Shown here in pieces: positions 1-5,785 of a stretch of DNA of 7,251 bases (its first letter is position 1; each line of letters opens with the position of its first letter). Made by a program: the position numbers and the translations under genes. Source of the DNA: Planctomycetota bacterium (GTDB lineage Bacteria; Planctomycetota; Phycisphaerae; Sedimentisphaerales; Anaerobacaceae); assembly GCA_023135255.1 (NCBI GenBank), contig JAGLTN010000387.1, positions 1 through 7,251 on the forward strand. The letters are read 5' to 3'. The notes under the pieces were generated by a model. That model saw nothing but the letters and a program-made list of their open reading frames with translations. It was not told the origin of the DNA and did not search any database.

Positions 1-37
1 ATGGACCATGGCGATTACGGATGGGAATAATAAATAA

Positions 38-56
38 TTAGCTGTTGACCAGCTAA
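38..56. other. Small perfect hairpin upstream of mreC
   Basis: TTAGCTG at 38-44 and its exact reverse complement CAGCTAA at 50-56 form a 7-bp stem with the 5-nt loop TTGAC. It lies in the short stretch before mreC. No T-run follows, so it does not look like a standard intrinsic terminator. It could be an RNA processing or stability element between an upstream gene and mreC, or chance. All three plus-strand frames hit stops between positions 28 and 41, so an upstream gene (mreB would be usual, not identifiable here) may end in this stretch. Confidence 0.4.
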
Positions 57-93
57 TGAAAGATACCGGACAAACATATCCGAAGTTGGAAGA

Positions 94-927
94 ATGACTG
101 CGAGAAGATTTAATGTATCAGGGAAGATGCTTTTTACCTGGCTGTTGCTCGGCGGGCTGATTCTCCTGTTTTCCCCGGAAACCATAACAGACAAACTACA
201 ACTCGCCTTTGCGAGAACTTTCCGTTGGCCTTTAACCGCAGGCAGAAGTATCGCCCCGCTTACAGCAACCAAATCAAAACCATTAACAAACAACGTAAGC
301 CGGCAGGAATACGACCGACTGCAAAATCACCTCGATAATGTAATAGAACAGCTCTACCAGGAAAGACAAAAAGTCGAGTCCCTCTCAAACCTCAAAAAGG
401 TCAAAGGCATCAATAACAAATTCGCCCTCGAAGGCGCAAGCCTTGTACCCGCGGGAATAATAAACTCTAATATGAATAATTTAACCAATGAGCTTATCAT
501 AAACAGAGGCTCAGACAATGGTCTTGAAATTGGCCAATTCGCCATGGCAGATAATTCCATCATCGGAAAAATCTCAGTCATCTCCGAAAAAATCGCCCGT
601 GTAAAACTAATCACCGACCCCGCGTCATCGATACCCGTACTGATATCACTGAACTCCGGCAAACACATCAAAGCAATATTAAAAGGCACAGGCTCCAATA
701 AAGCGAAGATATACCTTGTTCCCGCAAAAAACAAAGTGGAAACCGCCAACAAAATATATGCTGCAAAACAACCTGGCGTCCTTGACATCCCAATAAAAAT
801 AGGCGAAATAAAACAATGCCGAAGATTAGATGAGTACCCGCTCCTTTGGGACATCACAGTAACGCCCGCCTGCAACTTCGAGAACATCAGAGACATTGCG
901 ATAATTATAATGAATCCTAAACCGTGA
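94..927 (+). CDS. mreC: Rod shape-determining protein MreC
   Basis: MreC is an inner-membrane protein with a large periplasmic part. It links MreB filaments and MreD to PBP2 and RodA during lateral wall growth. The 277-residue product fits the family. Residues 1-11 are basic and cytoplasmic, 12-28 form one membrane segment, and about 69-103 look like a coiled coil (RQEYDRLQNHLDNVIEQLYQ). Residues 116-184 form the conserved beta-rich core, with NRGSDNGLEIGQ, then IIGKISVI and KLITDPASSIPVLI, in the usual family order. The C-terminal block around VTPACNFENIRDIAII matches the end of the second beta domain, but the glycine-rich stretch usual before it is replaced by QPGVLDIPIKIGEI. ATG 94 follows a weak GGAAG with very short spacing, and in-frame stops lie just upstream. 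The stop at 927 is 14 bp before the mreD ATG. Identification is by motif and synteny. Confidence 0.9.
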   Translation: MTARRFNVSGKMLFTWLLLGGLILLFSPETITDKLQLAFARTFRWPLTAGRSIAPLTATKSKPLTNNVSRQEYDRLQNHLDNVIEQLYQERQKVESLSNLKKVKGINNKFALEGASLVPAGIINSNMNNLTNELIINRGSDNGLEIGQFAMADNSIIGKISVISEKIARVKLITDPASSIPVLISLNSGKHIKAILKGTGSNKAKIYLVPAKNKVETANKIYAAKQPGVLDIPIKIGEIKQCRRLDEYPLLWDITVTPACNFENIRDIAIIIMNPKP

Positions 928-929
928 CC

Positions 930-934
930 GGGAG
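930..934 (+). promoter_or_regulatory. Ribosome binding site that decides the mreD start
   Basis: GGGAG at 930-934 lies 7 nt before ATG 942. This is good Shine-Dalgarno spacing. It favours ATG 942 over the in-frame GTG at 924, which overlaps the mreC stop codon and would place this site inside the coding sequence. Confidence 0.6.
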
Positions 935-941
935 TATAACG

Positions 942-1421
942 ATGCGATGGTTCAGGTTTGCTGCACTTATTCTTGTTATTACGATACTGCAGACAGCTCT
1001 GATTAATTCAATGCCGATAAATCCGAACCTGCTTGTTATCCTCATGGTATTTTTTGCTGTTTTTTCTGACAGCAAAGACGCGATAATTACATCATTCTCA
1101 ATAGGCTTAGCCGCCGACCTCATTGGGCCCGGCATGGGAACCCTAACCTTAAGCTTCGGCCTGACAGGCTCATTGCTGGCATATTTGAACCGTACCGTCG
1201 CAATTCAAAAAATGACTCATCAGGCTGTTACGATATTTATAGTAACGATCGCAATTGCTTTCATAGCTCATTTTCTTATCATGATAAAATCACAGATAAC
1301 CACCGAAAATATTTATACCTCGGTAATTGCCCCTGCTGTTTATTCCGGCATCCTCGGACCTTTTTTATTTTTACCGATCGCATGGTGGATGAAAATTAAG
1401 CATCATAGTTTCAAAAGATAA
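942..1421 (+). CDS. mreD: Rod shape-determining protein MreD
   Basis: MreD is a small polytopic inner-membrane protein that works with MreC to recruit PBP2 and RodA to MreB. With the ATG at 942 the product is 159 residues, normal for the family. It is very hydrophobic, with about five membrane segments: an N-terminal one (FRFAALILVITILQTALI), one around NLLVILMVFFAVF, one around the glycine-rich DLIGPGMGTLTLSFGL, one around VTIFIVTIAIAFIAHFLIMI, and a C-terminal one ending in a basic tail. The motif SIGLAADLIGPGMGTL resembles the conserved MreD stretch after the second or third helix. MreD sequences diverge widely, so position between mreC and mrdA is a major part of the call. The last codons (TTC AAA AGA TAA) lie inside an intergenic repeat copy that supplies the stop. 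Confidence 0.85.
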   Translation: MRWFRFAALILVITILQTALINSMPINPNLLVILMVFFAVFSDSKDAIITSFSIGLAADLIGPGMGTLTLSFGLTGSLLAYLNRTVAIQKMTHQAVTIFIVTIAIAFIAHFLIMIKSQITTENIYTSVIAPAVYSGILGPFLFLPIAWWMKIKHHSFKR

Positions 1422-1467
1422 CAAGTTATAGATTTATTCGCGGAAATTTATTATCCTGAAGGGTATA
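1411..1467 (+). repeat. Intergenic repeat, copy 1 (short form)
   Basis: This 57-bp stretch matches 5630-5685 and 5729-5785 in the same orientation. Against 5630-5685 I count five substitutions and one single-base gap. The shared core is GATTTATTCGCGGAAATTTA, followed by a pyrimidine-rich then AAGGGTATA end. Only the right arm of the stem-loop seen in the longer copies is present; TTTATCCGCGGGTAAATAAC has no counterpart upstream, where mreD coding sequence lies. The copy begins four codons before the end of mreD, contains its TAA, and ends on the A of the mrdA start codon. GAAGGG at 1458-1463, its last conserved block, is the only purine-rich candidate for the mrdA ribosome binding site. Confidence 0.85.
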
Positions 1468-3584
1468 TGTACAGCAAACGCGTTAAAATTTTAATATCTC
1501 TGATTCTGCTTATGGCAGCAATCGCCATAGCAAGACTCATCCAGATGCAGCTCATCAGTGCTTCGACTTTCCAGAATGAAATATCAAAACTCAAACTCCA
1601 TAGAACAAAAACAAAACAGTTCAAAACTATCCGAGGCCGAATTCTCGACCGCAACGGATTAGTCCTCGCAGAAAGCAACCCAAAATTCCAACTGAATATC
1701 AGCTACGATTTATGCTCAGCACTGGATCAAAGGCTGATTGATGCAAAACTCGCACAACTGAAACAAAAACAACAAACCACCGAAGATGATATCGCCCACA
1801 CGCAACAAGAATTTCAACGCAAAGCCCAGATAACTCAGGATATAATAACCAAATGCACACACTTCAGGATAAGTCGCCAGGATATCCGCCGACAGATAGA
1901 TAAAATAAATAACAAAGTCTGGAACATGCGTTACTTTCTTGCCTGGGCACGAAATAATCCCAACAAAAAACTCATAGAAAAATATGGCTCAATTATCGAT
2001 GTTCCATTTTCGATAGCAATCCGGGACTTTGAAAAAACTCACCCCAATCTCACTGAAAGACTCATTCTCGCAAACAAAGTCAATGACATCGCTGAAATGA
2101 AAAAACCATACAAGTTGCTGGAGCTAAATACCAACAGCGACATCTTCACCGCTCAACTCGAATTCATGAACATCAAACAAGGCCTCGACATTGTCCCCTC
2201 AAGTCAGAGAATTTACCACTATAACTCCACAGCCTGCCAACTAATCGGCTGGATTGGCCCGGAAAACGATTCCGACCTGTTCGATGACGACAAACTCTTA
2301 GCATACAAACCGGGTGACCTTTCCGGCAGAAGACCAGGCATAGAATATGTCTGCGAACCGATCCTCCGAGGCCGACGCGGCAAAGAACTATACGACATCG
2401 ACAAACAGCTCATCAGACGCACCCAAAGCCAGCTCGGCGCCGATGTCACCCTCACCATAGACATAGAACTACAGCAAAGAATCGAACAATACATCACAGA
2501 TATAAACTATAACCCAAACGCCAAAAGCCCGACATCGGTTGTAATTATTGACACAAACACAGGCGAAATACTCGCTATGGTCTCAACTCCCACTTACGAC
2601 TTAAACACGATAAGAACCAATTACAGCCAGTTACTCAACGACAAAAACCGCCCCCTAACAAACCGTACGATAAACGCGCTCTACCCACCAGGTTCGGTCG
2701 TAAAACCGCTCATCGCGATCGCAGGGTTTGAAACTTCCTGTATAACAGTCGATACAATTATCCACTGTCCCGCTCACGAGCCACCTGTCGGTTGGCCAAG
2801 ATGCTGGATACAAAAAAAATATAACTGGGTAGGTCACGACGACCAATGGCAAAACAACCCAAGAAACGCACTCAAAGGAAGCTGTAATATTTTCTTCTCA
2901 AGACTGGCCGACAAAATTGAAACAAGAACCCTGCAAAAATGGTTATATGACCTGGGCTACGGCCACCACCTGCTGTCGCCCCCATCAGCAATTGAAAAAA
3001 CTCCTTTCACAAGACAGCTCATCGAAGCTGACGGCATCATCGCAAGCAAAAGACCTAAAAACATTGTTACAAGTTTTGACCAGATCGGTTTCCTGGAAAC
3101 AAAAGGAAAAAGACTTTTCGGTATTGGTCAATACAGCCTGCGTGTTACACCTCTGCAGGTAGCAGCCTCAATGTCGATCATCGCAAACAAGGGCATCTAT
3201 AGAAAACCTGTAATAATAAAAAATGAAACGTACAATCCTGTATTCATGGATACAAACTCACTCTCATTCGACATTGTATCCGATGGTATGAACGCGGTTG
3301 TAAACGAAACCGATGGAACCGCGGTAAAAATATTCGCACCGGCAAACTTCCCCGAAAGAGATGTAAAAGTCTACGGCAAAACAGGCTCAACAGAAAGCCC
3401 CATAAATGCCTGGTTCGCAGGGTTTGCAAATGACAGTCAGAAACGCTCCATCGCTTTTGCCGTCATCGTCGAAGGAGGCGAGCATGGTTCAACCGACGCC
3501 GGGCCCATCGCAAGCGAGATCATAACACTATGCATCGATGCCGGATACATAGGCAAAACAAACAATCAAAGCAAGCCCCAATAA
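1467..3584 (+). CDS. mrdA: Penicillin-binding protein 2 (elongasome transpeptidase)
   Basis: This is a class B penicillin-binding protein: an inner-membrane D,D-transpeptidase that cross-links peptidoglycan on the periplasmic side during elongation, with RodA as usual partner. The membrane anchor is residues 7-24. The pedestal motif GRILDRNG is at 57-64, and the second pedestal region is near 246-315 (YHYNSTACQLIGWIG, then GRRPGIEYVCEPILRGRRG). All three catalytic motifs are present: SVVK 410-413 (nucleophile S410), SCN 472-474 and KTGS 638-641. At 705 residues it is longer than E. coli PBP2 (633), mainly through a charged, probably helical stretch at about 85-205. MreC-MreD context favours PBP2 over FtsI. 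Cys and His residues (C434, H437, C446, H457, C473) cluster near SCN. ATG 1467 has GAAGGG 3 nt upstream; no other ATG, GTG or TTG lies between it and the in-frame stop at 1419. No rodA follows. Confidence 0.92.
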   Translation: MYSKRVKILISLILLMAAIAIARLIQMQLISASTFQNEISKLKLHRTKTKQFKTIRGRILDRNGLVLAESNPKFQLNISYDLCSALDQRLIDAKLAQLKQKQQTTEDDIAHTQQEFQRKAQITQDIITKCTHFRISRQDIRRQIDKINNKVWNMRYFLAWARNNPNKKLIEKYGSIIDVPFSIAIRDFEKTHPNLTERLILANKVNDIAEMKKPYKLLELNTNSDIFTAQLEFMNIKQGLDIVPSSQRIYHYNSTACQLIGWIGPENDSDLFDDDKLLAYKPGDLSGRRPGIEYVCEPILRGRRGKELYDIDKQLIRRTQSQLGADVTLTIDIELQQRIEQYITDINYNPNAKSPTSVVIIDTNTGEILAMVSTPTYDLNTIRTNYSQLLNDKNRPLTNRTINALYPPGSVVKPLIAIAGFETSCITVDTIIHCPAHEPPVGWPRCWIQKKYNWVGHDDQWQNNPRNALKGSCNIFFSRLADKIETRTLQKWLYDLGYGHHLLSPPSAIEKTPFTRQLIEADGIIASKRPKNIVTSFDQIGFLETKGKRLFGIGQYSLRVTPLQVAASMSIIANKGIYRKPVIIKNETYNPVFMDTNSLSFDIVSDGMNAVVNETDGTAVKIFAPANFPERDVKVYGKTGSTESPINAWFAGFANDSQKRSIAFAVIVEGGEHGSTDAGPIASEIITLCIDAGYIGKTNNQSKPQ

Positions 3585-3587
3585 AAC

Positions 3588-5309
3588 CTACCGCCCCTGC
3601 TTTTCAAGATATGTAAGCGTCTTTTCCAGAATATTCCGAACCGCCGGCGACGCTACCGCCCCACCTGTATAGCCTTTACCAAGACTTTTTTTAGGCTTAC
3701 GGATCGAAACTAAAACCACAATACGCGGATCCTCCGCAGGCGCACCAGCAACAAACGACGCCACGTAATTATCCTTCGAAAATCCCCTCCTGCCCTCAAG
3801 TGCGATATTGGCAGTACCGGTTTTTCCAAACACCTGCCACTTATCAAGCTTCGCCCTTTTGCCTGTCCCTTCATTAACCACTGCAACCAAAGCATCTTCA
3901 ACTATCCACTTCGCAACTTCAGGCTTAACAACATACCCGACAGGCGGCACGGGTTTTTTTAATTTTACTATCTTGCCGTCACGGTCAACAATCGCTTTGA
4001 TAAGGTAAGGCCTGATTGATTTACCACCGTTGGCAAGCACACAAAATGCACGAACCATCTGCAAAGCTGTCGCCGTTATCTCCTGACCAAATGCAACCCT
4101 CGTAACACTATAACCCGTCCAGTTCTTCACAGGCCATAAAACCCCGGAAACCTCCCCGGGAAGATCAATGCCGGTATTCTTACCAAATCCGAAAAACGCA
4201 AGCCCGTCATGCAGACGCTTCTTACCAAGCTTCTGTCCGATCTTGGCCATCCCGATATTGCTTGATTTGACCAGTATCTGCTTAACCGTCATATTCCCAT
4301 AACGGTGGTATCTGTACTCCCGAATGCGTCCAAAACCCCTGCCGTGATAATTGCCGTCCTCACAATATATAACAGTATTCTTATTCACCACTCCAGTATC
4401 CATACCAATCGCCGACGCTATAGGCTTCATAATACTGCCAGGCTCGAACTGATCGGTTATCGCACGGTTTCGCCAGGTCTCAGGCTCCGAACCTCCCGGA
4501 TTAGCAGGCTCAAAATCAGGTAGTGACACCATCGCAAGAATCGCGCCGCTTTTCGGATCCGCAACGATCGCTGTACCCGCCTCCGCCTCATATTCCTTAT
4601 AACGAGCCATTAACTCCTCACGAGCAAATTGCTGAATAGTCGCATCCAAAGTCAAAATTATCCCAACCCCGTCTTTAAGCTCAAAACTTTTATCTTTGAG
4701 AATAATAGGTCTGCGCCTGGCATCGGCAAGAAATATCCGCTGTCCGCACTCGCCCGCCAATTCCTTATCGAACTCAAGCTCGATACCTTCGAGACCACGG
4801 TTATCCCTGCTCGTAAAACCAACAACATGACTCGCCAGAGAACCCATCGGATAATGCCTGATCCATTGGGACTCAACACCAACTCCATATATCTTTTTGG
4901 CTTTTCCGCACTTTACAATATCTACATCTTCTGCAATTTTAATATACCCCGGATTCTTAGACTCCGTGATCATTCGGCAAATCTCATGTGCACCAACAAA
5001 ATCCTCTTCTGCTACGCCCTCATTAAGAATATCCGCTAACTGACTGGCAACTTCTTTCGGGTCTTCAATAACGCGAGGCTCAGCAAATATCGTCTGAATT
5101 TTATTGCTCGCTGCCAAAACCCTGCCCTGGCTGTCAAGAATGATACCCCTTTGAGGCTGAAGGGGAATTCTGCCCTGATGCTGTCTTAGTGAAATCTCAG
5201 AATAATGCTCATGCCTGGTATCCTGCAGATAAAAACAACGAACTAAAAGCAGTACGAACACTACTATTAGTGCTAACAAAAAAGCGATAGTCGTTTTAAT
5301 ATTTCTCAA
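3588..5309 (-). CDS. ftsI: Penicillin-binding protein 3, FtsI (septal transpeptidase)
   Basis: FtsI is the class B D,D-transpeptidase of septal peptidoglycan synthesis, a bitopic membrane protein working with FtsW and the FtsQLB complex. The 573-residue product has a short basic N-terminus and a membrane anchor at 8-24. Pedestal motifs are RGIILDSQGRVLA at 54-66, RHYPMGSLASHVVGF at 151-165 and RGLEGIELEFD at 171-181. The transpeptidase motifs are SIMK 292-295 (S292 nucleophile), SSN 349-351 and KTGT 496-499. The typical C-terminal YTGGAVASPAVRNI ends the catalytic domain; there are no PASTA repeats. The start is TTG at 5309, with an in-frame TGA two codons upstream and no clear Shine-Dalgarno. 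The gene lies 30 bp after ftsL, so it is probably cotranscribed. Its stop is 3 bp from the convergent mrdA stop, and no murE follows as it would in a standard dcw cluster. Confidence 0.93.
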   Translation of the reverse strand: MRNIKTTIAFLLALIVVFVLLLVRCFYLQDTRHEHYSEISLRQHQGRIPLQPQRGIILDSQGRVLAASNKIQTIFAEPRVIEDPKEVASQLADILNEGVAEEDFVGAHEICRMITESKNPGYIKIAEDVDIVKCGKAKKIYGVGVESQWIRHYPMGSLASHVVGFTSRDNRGLEGIELEFDKELAGECGQRIFLADARRRPIILKDKSFELKDGVGIILTLDATIQQFAREELMARYKEYEAEAGTAIVADPKSGAILAMVSLPDFEPANPGGSEPETWRNRAITDQFEPGSIMKPIASAIGMDTGVVNKNTVIYCEDGNYHGRGFGRIREYRYHRYGNMTVKQILVKSSNIGMAKIGQKLGKKRLHDGLAFFGFGKNTGIDLPGEVSGVLWPVKNWTGYSVTRVAFGQEITATALQMVRAFCVLANGGKSIRPYLIKAIVDRDGKIVKLKKPVPPVGYVVKPEVAKWIVEDALVAVVNEGTGKRAKLDKWQVFGKTGTANIALEGRRGFSKDNYVASFVAGAPAEDPRIVVLVSIRKPKKSLGKGYTGGAVASPAVRNILEKTLTYLEKQGR

Positions 5310-5339
5310 TTTTCAAACTAACTGAATCAATAAAGATTC

Positions 5340-5570
5340 TCAATCTGTATCGGGACTTTCTCTGAGATATTCGGATATAGCCGCTGGATTGATTTTATTT
5401 TCAAGCTCAAGCTGTTTTTGCCACAGCCGCTGCTTCAACTGGTTCTGCTGGGCAACAGTAGCGTAAAGCCTGTAGAATATCTTATTATTTGCGCAACGAA
5501 TATATACTGTAAAAACAGAAACCGCTGTAAAGTAAAATACCACAAAAATAAAACGAAGCTTTAGCTGCAT
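5340..5570 (-). CDS. ftsL: FtsL-like cell division protein (small bitopic coiled-coil protein)
   Basis: The 76-residue product has a short basic N-terminus, one membrane segment at about 7-23 (FIFVVFYFTAVSVFTVYI) and a charged, Gln/Leu/Lys-rich helix at about 36-60 (ATVAQQNQLKQRLWQKQLEL) that would form a coiled coil. This is the architecture of FtsL and DivIC. FtsL pairs with FtsB through the coiled coil and helps activate FtsW-FtsI. FtsL sequences are poorly conserved, so the call rests on architecture, size and position directly before ftsI and downstream of rsmH. At 76 residues it is shorter than E. coli FtsL (121). The ATG at 5570 follows an A/T-rich leader with no Shine-Dalgarno, and an in-frame stop sits five codons upstream. 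A 215-bp repeat-filled gap separates it from the LysM gene. Confidence 0.72.
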   Translation of the reverse strand: MQLKLRFIFVVFYFTAVSVFTVYIRCANNKIFYRLYATVAQQNQLKQRLWQKQLELENKINPAAISEYLRESPDTD

Positions 5571-5613
5571 ATTTTATGCTTATTAAACTACTCACATTTG
5601 AGGTTCACGTTTA

Positions 5614-5662
5614 TCCGCGGGTAAATAACTCAAAGATAAAAAGTTACGGATTTATTCGCGGA
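5614..5662 (+). other. Stem-loop in repeat copy A
   Basis: TCCGCGGGTAAAT (5614-5626) pairs with ATTTATTCGCGGA (5650-5662) over 13 positions: 11 Watson-Crick pairs and two G-U pairs in plus-strand RNA. AACT (5627-5630) then pairs with AGTT (5642-5645), leaving a four-base bulge (5646-5649) and an 11-nt loop rich in A (5631-5641). In the minus-strand transcript, the sense of the adjacent genes, the two G-U pairs become A-C mismatches. Confidence 0.65.
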
Positions 5663-5669
5663 AATTTAT

Positions 5670-5683
5670 TACCCTTAAGGGTA
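5670..5683. other. Perfect 14-bp palindrome in repeat copy A
   Basis: TACCCTTAAGGGTA is its own reverse complement. The equivalent site in copy B (TAGCCTTCAAGGGTA, 5769-5783) has one extra central base and one mismatched pair, and in copy 1 (TATCCTGAAGGGTA, 1453-1466) it is imperfect. It could be a protein binding site or the end signal of the repeat. No matching regulator is encoded in the window. Confidence 0.55.
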
Positions 5684-5690
5684 TACTGAT

Positions 5691-5785
5691 CTCAATTGAG
5701 TTCACCAGTTTATCCGCGGGTAAATAACTCAAAGATAAAAAGTTATGGATTTATTCGCGGACATTTATTAGCCTTCAAGGGTATA
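5691..5785 (+). repeat. Intergenic repeat, tandem copy B (long form)
   Basis: Second unit of the tandem array. It begins with CTCAATTGAG (5691-5700), a perfect 10-bp palindrome where copy A has CTCA-CATT-TGAG. The stem-loop arms at 5713-5725 and 5749-5761 are identical to those of copy A, with the bulge ATGG in place of ACGG. The unit ends in AAGGGTATA directly beside the LysM stop codon (complement of 5786-5788). ACTACTC occurs on both sides of the array (5587-5593 and 5785-5791), either as part of the repeat period or as a target-site duplication. Confidence 0.9.

Larger units (their letters stand above)
5591..5690 (+). repeat. Intergenic repeat, tandem copy A (long form)
   Basis: First unit of a two-unit tandem array with a period of about 99 bp, filling the LysM-ftsL gap. 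Positions 5610-5671 match 5709-5770 in 60 of 62 bases. The match extends more weakly left (CTCA..TTGAG then TTCAC) and right (CCTTxAAGGGTATACT). In order the unit holds a CTCA/TGAG dyad (5591-5602), the stem-loop 5614-5662 and the perfect palindrome 5670-5683. It is shown as plus because copy 1 before mrdA has this orientation; the neighbouring genes are transcribed on the other strand. No open reading frame is evident inside it. Confidence 0.9.

Noticed and set aside
354..896. Minus-strand open frame of 180 codons opposite mreC
   Set aside because: It is antisense to a clear MreC, has no family-like motifs, and its membrane-like look is a by-product of the plus-strand codon composition.
924..941. 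GTG at 924 as the mreD start, overlapping the mreC stop
   Set aside because: ATG 942 has GGGAG at proper spacing and directly precedes the first membrane segment; the GTG would bury that site in coding sequence.
3585..3587. Bidirectional terminator between mrdA and ftsI
   Set aside because: Only 3 bp separate the stops, and I see no stem-loop with a T-run in the adjoining gene ends.
4629..5039. Plus-strand open frame of 136 codons opposite ftsI
   Set aside because: It lies wholly within the conserved pedestal and transpeptidase coding region of ftsI and shows no recognisable domain.
5571..5700. Sigma-70 promoter for ftsL-ftsI in the repeat array
   Set aside because: TTGAGT and A/T-rich hexamers occur on the minus strand, but the spacing I could find (13 bp to ATAAAC) is too short and the region is A/T-rich throughout.
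5591..5785. CRISPR array
   Set aside because: There are only two long units in tandem with no unique spacers between short repeats, and no cas genes nearby.
5600..5785. Replication origin with DnaA boxes
   Set aside because: TTATCCGCG resembles a DnaA box but differs from TTATCCACA at two positions in every copy, there is no dnaA or dnaN, and the base skew does not change sign here.
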